From assembly GCA_013398015.1 (NCBI GenBank), contig VZRR01012907.1, forward strand, positions 17,681 to 81,680: a stretch of 64,000 nucleotides of DNA. The letters run 5' to 3'. Below the pieces are notes generated by a model that ran no database searches, had not been told where the DNA came from, and saw only the letters and a program-made list of their open reading frames with translations. Source of the stretch: Oreocharis arfaki (taxonomy: Eukaryota; Chordata; Aves; Passeriformes; Paramythiidae). Positions 24,301 through 36,300 of the stretch are shown one piece after another. Each line of letters starts with the position of its first letter. The stretch's first letter is position 1. The translations under genes and the position numbers were made by a program.

Positions 24301-27300
24301 GGTGGGTGAGCAGCTCCTCCAGTCCCAGTTTGGCCCTTTCCTGGGTAAGAGCTGCTGCTTTTCGTGGAGTCTAGAGTGACCTGGACTGTCACCCAAAAAG
24401 TGGGGTGATGTCATCCAGGCATGGATGGCCAACGGTGCAATAGATGAAGGTGGGGATGTGGGTCAGTGCCATTGCCCTGAAACTCCTGTCCCCGAGCCCT
24501 GGAATGCTGCTTATCACCACTGGTACCCCGGCAGCAGAGCAGTGCAGGGGAGGTGGTGCCCCTGTGTCGGCCCCTCAGTCAGGGCAGCTGGGGACACAGC
24601 TGGGGATGGCTGTAGCAGCCCTGCTGGCAGTGATGCCCAGGGAGGAGGCAGCGCCAGGCCCCAGCGCTGGCTCTGTGCCCAGGGGAATGGCTGCGGGTGG
24701 CCATGGGGGAGGCAGACGGGGTTTTGGGAGGGAGCCATGCCCGGGAGGAGCACGCTGCCGAGCTGGCAGGGGTGGGAGCCACTGCTGGCGCCAGGGGACA
24801 ACAGTGGCTCTTCATCCCATCCCGCTCTGTCCTGCCCCAGCACGCAGGGACGGGGCACTGCCGGGGTGTGCGTGCCACCTTCTCCGGCTGCGGGAGCTGG
24901 GTCTGGGTGACAGCACCCACTGAATGGGGCCAGGGTGAAGGAGCTGAGGGTGCCGAGTCCTTCCCTAAATGGACACCCACCTGGGGACACTGGTGGGTGT
25001 TGTATTGCTCTTCCCTGAGGTTCAGGGAACCCAAAGCTTTCATTGCCTTACACACTGCAGTGTGACAGCCGGGGACTTGGCCACAGGTTTCTGCCCTGCC
25101 ATTTCAAGCCTGAAAATCCATCTTTGCAGGCAACCTGAGGGCAGGACCTGGCAGCTTTGCGGTGCCAACACGACCCTTTCTGCATGCCCCACCAAATGGG
25201 CACAGTGTCCCCTTGTCCCTGGCTACAGAGCAAGGTGGGTGCCACCCTTCAGCACCGAGGGCGTCTCGAGCCTCCCCTTCACCCTGGTTCCATGTGTGCA
25301 GCTGCCTCAGCTCTGTCCCTCTCCCATACTGCCGGTGCATCCCTATCCTGTGGCTCTGGGGACCACTTGGAGCTTCTGTGCCTTTGATTAACTCCTCCAA
25401 TCTCCACAATGGGGATTTAATAATGAGTTAATAATGACTTGTGTCCTGCTGAGCCAGGTTCTGGGAGTTGAACCAGGGTGATTGGACACATGCAGGGATG
25501 GGTGTCCTTATGCTCTGATGTGGCTGGCCACACTGGGTGCCCTGTGATTGAATCTGCTTGATTGAACCCGTCTCATCGGGGCTGTTCCTGCTTGTCACTC
25601 CCTTCCAGGCTCATGCGTAAATCGGAGCCGCTTCACTGCTCCGAGGTGCTCCTGCCCGGGCAGGTGGGCAAGGGGAGCCCGGGGGGCAGCGTCACCCACT
25701 AGTGCTGCCTGCGGCGTGGCCAGAGTGCGATGGGGACAAGGGACACGAGCCCTCCTTGAGCACTGGCGTGTGGCTGCGCCATTGTGGGGAGCTGCTGGGG
25801 TGTGTGCCGGCGGTGTCCCCCATCCCCATGTCCCTGCAGCTGGGGTGTGTGCTGTCAGTGTCCCCCATCCCTGTGTCCCTGCAGTTCACACGGTGCCGGT
25901 GCCGTTGCAAATCCTGAAGCGCTGGTTGCCACGTTACATTAGGAGGAGCCACATCCCCTGTCCCTGACGCCTGCTGTCACTGCGGATCTGTGGCGGGCTG
26001 CAGCTGAAAGGCCTGAAATCAGGGATCAAGGCCGCAGTGGCACGGCTGTTACTGCCCGAGGTGCACGCAAGCGGGATGGGGACCTGGGGCTGGAGCCATG
26101 GCCTCGAGCCCACAGCACTGCTGGGGCTGTGCCAGGAGTGACCCCCCTCCTCTGTGCAGGTGTCTGTGTTCTTACACATCCGTGCAGGTGTCTCGGGGGC
26201 TGTCCCCATGCTTATGTGTGCAGGTGCATGTACAAGTTTTTGGATGTGCCTGCAGGTATCTGCACATGTGCACAAGTGGTTGTGATGTGGGCAAATGCAT
26301 GTGCACGTGCATTTTGAGGGGCACATGGCTCTGTGTGTGTGTACACACTCGTACCGTGGGTGTGCACACCTGGAGAAGTCCCAGGACAGACAGAGCTCAG
26401 GGGTACTCAGCTCTGGGCTCTGTCTGTGGGGGCTCAGTGCCACTGGCTGCTCCAGCCCTGCACAGAAGCAGCCGCTCCTCCATGCGTGGGGCTCAGTGTC
26501 CTCCACTCCCTGACATCCCTTTGGTCTCACTGGCTGCACACCAACTGATGCTGCTCCAGCACCCATGTTCCCAGGCTGGAGCACCTCTGGGGCTTGGAGG
26601 ATGCAGGGGCAGGTTTGGGGACATTCTTCCAGGACTGCTGCTCCTGTCACCTTTGTGGGTCCTGTGGCCCCACTTGGTCTCTGCCAGCTCATCCTTTCTG
26701 GACTAGACATCCCCATCCCGACTCCATGCTTGGGAGTGGCATTTCAGGGTGGTGCAGCTCCAGCCTGGTGCTAGTCTTGCCCTGTCCTTTCCTGGTGGGC
26801 AGAGCCAGGGTTGTTGGTCATGGCCATGAGCAGGGGGATGCTCCATCCATCCATCCATCCATCCATCCATCCATCCATCCAATCCATCCATCCATCCATC
26901 CATCCATCCACTCCATCCATCCATCCAATCCATCCCTTTAAAGCCATCACCTTGTCTCTCCACAGACCCCGAGTCCCAGAGGAAGAGGACAGTGCAGAAT
27001 GTGCTGGACCTACGTCAGAACCTGGAGGAGACCATGTCCAGCCTAAGGGGCTCCCAGGTGTCTCACAGGTGAGGCCCCGGCACCGGACCCCTCGCACTCC
27101 TTTCCCACAGTCAGTGTCCTTCCTGGGGCAGATGAGGAGTGGCTCTGCTCCTGGTGAGGGCCATGTGGGTGGGAGAGAATCAGTGGTGCTCTGTGTCCTG
27201 GGGACCCTGTGCATGGAAGCTTGGAGAGAAGCCCCCAAATCCTTGGGGTGTCGCGTGGTGCTGCAGCAGAGTCCTGTCCCTGAAAAGTGCTGTGGGACAG

Positions 27301-30300
27301 TGGGAGTTGGGGAGTGGTGGCAGTGAGGGGAGCTGACAGAGCAGAGAGGGGGTGAGGTCTGTTCCCAGTGGTCCAGTGACCCAGAGGTGAAGGTATCCCC
27401 TGTACCCACCCCAGTTTGCACCAGAGGCTCCATCCCTATCCGTGACTTAGTTTTTCTGCTGTGTGTAGGGTGATGATGGGGGAACTCTCAGCCAGAGTCC
27501 AGGAGCAGAGCTGGGGGTACCCTGGGGTGCCCTACCCAGACTGGAGGGGCCACAACAAGACAGGGTGAGCACTGGGTAGAGAACCAGAGCACAGCATCTG
27601 TGCTTAGGGGGCTCTGACACACGTCTGGGACTGCCTGTGTCTCCCTGGGTCACTCATTTGAGATCTTGCAGGTTTCTTGAGGTTCTTGAGATCTTCAGGT
27701 TTCTGCTTCACTCTGGATTTCCAAGGTTGTGTGGGTGTCAGCCGGTTGGGAAAGTGGGGATGTTGGAACATCCTTCTCCTGGAGTGTGTTGCCACCTCGT
27801 GGTCTCCCTCGATCCTGTTTTTTTGTTTTGGAAGGGACGAAAAGCAGCAGCTTCCTCCCACCTTTCACCCACCACTCACCATTACAGACCTTCCCGTGTC
27901 ACCCCTCAACCAGCCTTGCCCAGGATGAAGCAGCCCCTTGATCTCCCTCTTCATCACCCAAAATCTCTAGACCTTGCTTACCCTTACTGTGCTTCCTGGA
28001 TGTTTTCCGAGCCAGGAGCAGCAGAGAGCTGTGGCAGTGGGATGGGGCCACAACAATATTTTCTGAGCTGGCCATTTCCTGAAATTATCCATTACACCTC
28101 TGCCATCCCTTTGCTCGGTGCAGGAGCTGGGTCAGAGCCCAGCATTGCTCATACCAAGCCAGGGCTTTGTTGTGTTCAGCTTCACTTTCATCAGTGTCAC
28201 ACTCCACCCCCCTCCTCACCCCAGCGCTCCATTCCTACGGAAATCCTCATCAGCTCAGGTCTTAGGAAAATAGGGCGAGGACATTAAGGGTGATTAAATT
28301 AGCATTGCTGGTGGGATTTGACTCTTCACTATCACTTCCTTTCCTTGATGAGCTGTGAGTACATCACATGGCAGATGCCTCAGCTGCGTTTCTGCCATGG
28401 AGAAAAATGGCTATGGATAGCCCAGGGATCCCTACCCCTGCACTCTGTCCCTTTCAGCGGGACTTAAATATGTGAAGATCTTCCCTCTTATCTCATGGCA
28501 GCTGAATTTATTTGGAAGCTTTTTTTACTCCAGTAGCCCACAGCAGCCTCAGCAGCTCCCTGCATCCCTCCAGGAGCTCCTCTGCGGCTGTGAGCCAGAT
28601 TTTCCTTTCCCAAAGCTGTGTCAGCTCTTCCCTGGTACGTTGTAATTACACACGTACCCACTCATTCTGCTCCTGGGAACACTTCCTACAAGTCTGTCCA
28701 ATACAGATGTCATCTGCAAGTCCTCTGGATGTGCCTGCATCACTGGTGTCCTGTAGCTGCTTTGGGCTCTCTCTTTATTCCTCCCACAAACTACTCCTCA
28801 GATTTCTCTTGTTATCCTCACTGAGTTCTTCCGTCCAGTGGCTGAGGGCTCAGTCTTTGCTGTTCCCTTGCTAGGGCACAATGATATTCCTGAAAGATGT
28901 CACCATACTCCTGGCAGCAGGGCTGCGTGAATTTCCTTGGGGCTTAGAGAATCATGGAATCACACAGTCACTGAAGAGACTCAGTGGACACTTGGAGGAC
29001 ACTTGGAGAAAGCCTCTAAGATCATAAAGTCCAACCATTCCCCCAGCACTGCCATGTTCACCACTACACCATGTTCCCAAGTCCCACATCCACATGTTTT
29101 TTAAACACTTGCAGGAATGGTGACTCCACCACTGCCCTGGGCAGCTGTGCCAGTACCTGACCACTCTTTCAGGGAAGAAATTTTCTCTGATATCCAACCT
29201 AAACTTACCCTGGCACAACTTGAGACCATTCCCTCTCATCCTGTTCCTTCTTCCCTGGGAGCAGAGCCCGACACACCCCCCCCAGCTGCCCCCTCCTGTC
29301 AGGGAGTTGTGCAGAGCCACAGGGTCCCTCCTGAGCCTCCTTTTCTCCAGGCTGAGCCCCCCCAGCTCCCTCAGCCGCTCCTGGTGCTCCAGACCCTTCC
29401 CCAGCTCTATTGCCCTTCTCTGGACATGCTCCAGCCCCTCAATGTCCTTCTTGTCATGAGGGGCCCAGAATTGAACCCAGGATTTGAGGTGAGGCTTCTG
29501 TTCCTCCTGCTCAGAGACATGGTTGGCATCTGGTCTGAGCTGCCGGCAGCACATCCTCAAACAGCCTTTGTGCTGCCGACAAAAACAAAACCCTTTTAGC
29601 TGCCCCTTTTAGTTCCGCTTTAACAAACTTCCTCGTTTTTTTATGTAGTTCTCTGTTTTGGATTCAATGCTGCAGCCGGGGTTTGGCTTTGGGTGCTCCT
29701 GCAGGAACGTTTTAATCCAAGCTAGGGAATAATTTACTGATAGTAGCGTTTGGAGCCAATTCGAGGACTGTGGGTTCCCAAGGAGCTGCTCCAAGAAGTA
29801 ATCGTTTCTCGCGGCTAAATTTAGTTTTAGCATCACTATTTGCCCAAAATACACCCCGAGAGGCGCAGGGAGTGCTGGAACTCCCCATTCCTGAAGTGCT
29901 CACGGGCTCTGGGCTGGCTGCAGAGCACTGTGCTTGTGGGCAGCCCCTGGGGCTGGGCTCTATCTTGGGGTCATCTTCTTGCCCAGATGTGGGGGTTCAG
30001 TCTGCAGGAGTTCAGTGTGGGGTGCTGCTGCAGGGACTGGTCCCAGGTCTGTCCCTCGGCATCCTTTTGCTCACGGCCTCCACTCCCCAGCATGCCTTCC
30101 CTGGGATCGGTGCCACCACCCCAGCTTGTCTTGTCCTGGGTCTGCTGTGATCTTGAGGTGCAGGTGTTGAAGTGCTGGGGGGGAAGTGGCTGTGCCAGAA
30201 GCAGCCCAGACACAGGGGAGCGTGTCTGGGCTTTCCACTGAAGGTACCCTATTAGTAGAGTTCAGCACAGCTGGGTTTTGGGGCTGGGGCCAGTCTCCAG

Positions 30301-33300
30301 AACAGTGCTGACCCCTCTCCCAGATGTGTTTGCCACCAGTCCTGGTGGCACCCCTGGCCCTGCTCCGAGGTGGGTGGATGAGGCTGTGGTGGAGTGTTGC
30401 CTTTGTAGGTTGACTTGAGTGCAGAGCCCCCATCACACCCCATGTCCTATTACACTATCCCTGGGGAGACATGGGCATCACTAAACACCGCAGTGTGCAT
30501 GTCTCAGCAGGTCTTGGACTGTGGAACACTGGGCTGGCACCGGGCAGGGAAGGAGGGGACTGTCCTGTGCCAGCTGAGATGAAGGGGGTCCAGGACAGAC
30601 AGCGTCCCTGCAACCACAGTCCTGGGAGCCTCTGGCCTTGCCTAGCTGCCTCAAAATGGGCAGTTTTGGTATCTGAGCACTTGCAGACCTAGTTCTGGGG
30701 GGGATGAGGCAGGGCACAGACCTCCACCACCCCCTGTGCCCTGCCCTAACCCCTTGACTGCCTGTCCTCACAGCTCCCTCGAGATGACCTGCTATGACAG
30801 TGATGAAGCCAACCCACGGAGCGTCTCCAGCCTCTCCAACCGCTCCTCCCCACTGTCCTGGCGCTACGGGCAGTCCAGCCCGCGCCTGCAGGCCGGGGAT
30901 GCGCCGTCGGTTGGGGGGACCTGCCGCTCCGAGGGCACCCCGAGCTGGTACATGCATGGGGAGCGGGCGCACTACTCGCACACCATGCCCATGCGCAGCC
31001 CCAGCAAGCTGAGCCACATCTCCCGCCTGGAGCTGGTCGAGGCGCTGGACACCGATGACGTGGAGCTGAAGTCGGGGTACATGAGTGACAGTGATCTGAT
31101 GGGGAAGACGCTGACGGAGGATGATGACATCACCACGGGGTACGTGCCCGTGTGGGGAGCCGTGCCCGGATTGGGGCTCTCCAGGAGCTTTCACCCGCTC
31201 CTGTTTGGCCAGTGGTGGGGGAACACCTGGCACAGTGGGGGCGGATGGAGTGGTACATAGGTTACAGCCAGGCTGGATAGGGTTGGATCATGTCCCCACA
31301 ACCAAGGAGATGCTTCCCTGCCAGCAGTGCTGGTGGTGCTGGGTCTTGGGGTTGATGGGCTCCTGAGCCAGAATGAGCTGCTCTCCCAGCATGTGGGAAG
31401 TGTCCAGCTTGATCTGAGTGTTCCTGGAGCAGGGAGCTGAGAAAAGTGCATGGTCTGTGGCTGCAGAAGCCCTGAGCCAGAGTCCTGCTGGGTTGAATGC
31501 TGCTGCTTTCAGAAGTGCTCTCCAGTTTACACCAGTCAGTCTGAGTGGCTTACAGTGACCTTGGCACTATGGGGACGTCCTGTGGGACTGCTGGTGGTCT
31601 GTGGTGGGACAGGCTGGGTCAGATCTCAGCACCCCAGTGAGAACTGGGCACCGAGGTGTCATGGCTGATGGATGACTCCACATGGAGAAGGGTGTGCTGC
31701 TGAGCAGAGTCCCTCCTTCTGGGACCCCGTCGGCCTCCATCCCTCCACCCACGGGGCCAAGGGCATCTGCTGCCAGATAGGCACAACCCAGCACTCCCAG
31801 GGCTCACATTTTCTTGCCAGATGTGTCCAGCTCCTGCTGCACTGCTGAGGTGTCCCTGACTCTGGCAAGGGTCCAGGGTTTGAACATGTTGGAGGTTTCC
31901 TCTTTTGGCACAGGAGAAAATAAATAACTTGGATGTTTGAGCTGTCCCAGAGCCCGAGGAGGTATTTGGCCTCCTGACAGTGCTGCTCTGGCCCTCCTGG
32001 GGTGTCTGTAGCCATGTCAGTTTTGTGCAGGATAGAGCACAGCCTGCGGCTTCACACCCATCCTGGGGCCGGTGCTCCCCAGATACGGCCTGGAGGCGCA
32101 TGGTGCAGTTGCAGGGGACACACCATCAGCTGTCTGCTGGCTTCTGCCCCTGCCATGCTCCAGCTGTGGGCTGAGAGTGTCTGCAGCACCGTGGGTGTCA
32201 GACCCCTCCTCTGCATGGGCATGTGAGGTGACCTTGGGGGCTGCCCTGTGCTTGTGAATGAGGGAGCCTTGTGCTGGTTCAACACGAACCCTCCTGTAGA
32301 TCTTAACCTATTGCTTGGCAGCCAGAGGTGCCCATGTCACCACCTTCTGCCACTGGCCACTGGACTGCAAGCTGTGATTGGCAATGGGGTGCATTTGGAC
32401 TGCCCTGGATGGCTGAGGCTGCAGCAGGGCTGGCCATGGGGATGAAGGGTACGCTGCTCACCATCTCCCTCCTTGTCTCATCTCAGTGCTGCTCATGCAG
32501 GCAGATAACCTCGGGGTGCCCTTGGCTTTGGAGGCAGTGCTGGGAGGGGTGACTGGAGCAACACTTTGTCTCCATCAACCACTGAGCAGGGGGAGTGTGG
32601 GCAGGGTCAGGGACCCACGGCAGCTCAGCCCTGCACTGCTATGGGCAGGATTTACTTCTCCTTCAGGAAGGTACAAGCTTTGGGGATAGATCCCTGCATG
32701 GCAGAGCCTCTGCAAGGCCCTGGCAGCACCACAATCCCCTGGTGTGGGTGAGGCTGTCAGTGCTGCGGTGAACTGGGCCATGGCCAGGTGCCACAGTTCC
32801 CGTTCCTGTGCAGAGTCCCCAGCATGATGCCCTGGATGTGCCTGGAGTTCTCTGCCATGCCATGCCATGCCATGCCATGCTATGCCATGCCATGCCATGC
32901 CAGAGACAGACTAGGTGCCGTGTGCTGGGTACCTTCCCCACAGAGGGGTGCAGGAGTGAGCCAGAGCAGCACAGGACCCCCTTATCCACAGGGGCATGTC
33001 CTGGGGATCAGCCATTTCACTGGGGTCACTGTGGGCACAGGGCCATGTAGTGACCTACACAGCTTCATGGCTTCATCCCCCATGGCCCCGCAGCAGGACT
33101 TGGTGGGGTTTCCCAGAGTGGGCAGCATGACAGGGTCTCTGTTCCCAGAGCATGCCTTTGTCTGGGTGCTGGGGTACACTGAGGTGCCCTGCACTCCTGG
33201 CCCTGTCCAGGAGCCTGCACACTCTGGGTGCAGAGCCAGGGCAGTAGAGCAGGGGCATTCCCTCCTACCCAGAGCCAGATGAGACAAGGAGCTGTGCGGA

Positions 33301-36300
33301 TCTTCCCCAACATCGCTGGCCAGGAGCTCTCATCCAGCACAGCCCCTCACCCAGCACAGCCCCTCAGCCAGCACAGCCCCTCATCCAGCCTCCTCGCTGG
33401 CTCTGACCTAGAAAGCCACCACCGCCCCAGGCCCCATCTCCCGGTGCCGCTAATGCACCGGGCAGGAGCCGCGTGCTGCAGATGGGGCCAGCAGCCCCCA
33501 GCCCGGGCCGCGGGGCAGCGTCCCCTGCACCGCGCCGGCGCACGCCCCAGCTTGTAGGGCAGTAGGTCAGAGACGGCTCAGAGGACGCAGTGACACGACC
33601 CTGTCGGAGACGTGTGGGGCTGTGGGATGCAGCCCGGCATCCCTGCGGTTCGGCGGGGAGGCAGGCTGGAAGGAGCAAGGGCTGAGGTAGGTGAGGCACG
33701 GCCGGGGCAAGGGGACTGCCCTCAAGGTATTGAGGCGCATTCAGCTGGGTGGAAGTTGGGGTGAGCCCAGCCAAGGAGGCTATGGGGGACCTGAGGCCCA
33801 GCTCAGAGAGGGAATGGGACAGTCAGGGCTGAGCAGGGATTGGCTGGGGATGCCCAAGCCCCCAGCAGCATTCCTGTGTTAGCCAAATGTACTGGCACCC
33901 TGGCTCCTCGCCCAGCCGTGCCTGCATCCATCAGCATGACACTCGCAACTCCTCTCTACCTTCTGCTGGTTTCAGGGGCTGGAAAGCTCTGGCTTTGGCC
34001 CCCTGTTCGGCAGCACATCCCTTTTGTTCCCAGTGTCACTATATCCTCCTTGTGCACTGCAGCAGGGCAGGGACCTGGCACAGAGAGCACCCACCAGGAT
34101 GTGTCCGGGGTGACTGAAGGGCTGGAAGGGATGCTGCTGCTCTCCTGCCCTGTCCTGCCTGTCCTTGGGACCTCGGCAGGGCATGGGCAGAGATAGCACA
34201 AGTTTTGGGCTGTTTCTCCTACGCTTAAACATATTTGCTCCCTTCCTTGGTCAACTCTGGTTCCCACCCACCACCATTCAGTGGTCACTTGTTGTTCCTT
34301 GCCCTGAGGCCAGTTCCAGGAAGAGTGCAGTGCCACCGATGATGCTTTCCCACCCATCCAGGCTGGGGTTGTTTCCTGAACACTGGAGGTTGCCCCACCA
34401 AGGTCACTCCACCGGGAAGTTCCCCAGGGACATCTCTGTCTGCATAGCCACAGCATGGGCGCCTTCATGTGCAGACCTGCACGTGAACCAGGCAGTGGTG
34501 AGGAGCATGGAGTGGGATGTGCAAGCCAGGTTTGGCCTGTTTTTGTTCTGGCCATGTCCTGCACGTCTGAGCAGTGCCACCACGGTGTGGCTGCATGTTG
34601 GTGTGTCTCCCCTGTGCCATGTGTGCCTAGAACCTGACCTGATGTGGTATGTCCTGGGTAGTGGCTCAGCACCATCCCCGGATGTTCTCTAGGGCCAGTT
34701 GGGTCACAGTGGGAGTGAGTAGGATGCTACAAAGCTTTGCTGCAGTTGGGAGCTGGTGGGGTGCAGAGGGAGCCAGCAGGGCTGGCTGCTGAGTCAGCAC
34801 CTTCTGCTGCGGTGGCTGCAGGAGCAGTGATGGTCTGCGTGTGCTGCAGGGCGGTGGTGTGGGGGCATAGCTCTGGAGCCAGTCCCTGGGGCTCTGCGTG
34901 TCCCTTGGGGCTTCCAGAGTGCTGGGGGAATCCTTGTGTGACCCTGGGACTGCTGTGATTTCAGGATGTCCTTTTGGATCTCCTTTGTTGGAGGCAGAAA
35001 GGGAGGCAGCACTGCATCCCACCACAGCAGTGGCAGCATCTACACCCTCTACACCAGTACTGCCCTGACTCTACTCTTGGGCATGAAATGGAGACAAGGC
35101 AGCAGCTTTTGGAATTGGGAGAGCAGGGCATGTGTGTCTAGCCCATGGCATACCCCAGGCACTGTCCCAGGTCACTCTGATGGTGCTGCTGGCAGCCAAG
35201 TGCTGCAGAGCCTATGGTCCCCTCCAGCAGGGCTGGAGGCTGCCAGCAGCATCCTCCCAGGAGGGGTGCTCTGGAGCTGACACCCGCTGCGCTCCGGCTG
35301 GCCTGGCTCCGGCTTCGTCGCAGCTCCTCGGGCTCGGCGCAGCCCGTAGGCGGGAGCAGATGTTTGGCTCAGCTCCCCAGGAGCAGCAGGGGAGCGGCCG
35401 CCCTCCTCCTGCTCCAAGCAGGATTGGCGCTGGAGCCTGCTCCCTTCCCTCGAACGCCCCTCGCTCCACTTTGGCTGGTCCAGGATGACCCCTTGCTGTG
35501 TCCTAGCGAGCCCATGAAGTCATTCCTTACTGGGGACATCCCGTGGGGCATGGCTGTGGCCCTGCACGTGGCCTGGCGTGTGTGTGGGACCCTGGCCCAG
35601 CTGGCCAGGGAGCGATGTTGTGTAAATATTTGCTGGGCTGTGCCGCGTGCCGGGCTTGGCGAGTTCCTCCCTCCAGCTGGGTACAGGGGATGCTCCCAGA
35701 AAGGGGCCCCAGGACCCCACTGGGCACTGCTACCACTGAAGCGCCTTCCTGTGCACTGCCTTCCAGCAATTCCATCCTTTGGGGTTTGGGTTGAGGCACC
35801 CAGTGCTGCTCCCTGGCCCCTGGGGATGTGACAGCGGCTGCATGAGGCATGTTTTGGGAAGGGAATCCTGGGGTTGTGAGGCTTGGGGATTCAGGGCACC
35901 TAGGGGTCAGTGCACGCCCAGGATGTGGGAAGCTGCTGGCCCCTGTGGCTTGTTGATGAGGCTGGATGCAGACATGGGGCAGAGCCAAGTGCAGGGTTGG
36001 ACCTCACACACCCATGTGCCCTGGGGAAAGCTGCTGGGGAGAATCTGACCTCCAACCCACCTGCCTCTCTGCTTGCCAGCTGGGGACCTCAGGACCTGGC
36101 TTTGCTGTGTGCCACCCTGCTGCCTGTGGAGGGGCCTGGCCGCTGCAGATTGAGGTGTCTGAGGTCACCGGCTTGTCCAGACAACAGGAAAAATAGGAAT
36201 TTCGCAAGCGGGCTGAGTCACGCCGCTCCCCACCCCGGCACTGCCCTGGGACTCTCTGAGCATCGCACGTGGCCGCTGCAGCCCGCTGTGAGCCGCGGTG

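Larger units (their letters stand above)
336..26965 (+). other. NAV1: NAV1 intron 1, 26.6 kb
   Basis: Donor GTGAGT at 336 and acceptor CACAG ending at 26965. It contains CR1 fragments at 521-925, 8149-8425 and 12421-12620, a degenerate repeat near 6340-6530, the minisatellite at 20661-20875, a 16-base A run at 19346-19361, a 45-bp duplication at 25794-25883 and a TCCA microsatellite at its 3' end. AT-rich islands with homeodomain-like cores stand out near 3760-3990, 11900-12070, 13230-13420, 14200-14330, 16815-17110, 20290-20430 and 22385-22500. I recognise no additional coding exon in it. Open frames on both strands here look like chance in GC-rich DNA. Confidence 0.85.

Noticed and set aside
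26842..26935. Trp-Met-Asp-Gly repeat peptide on the minus strand
   Set aside because: It is a translation of the TCCA microsatellite, not a gene.
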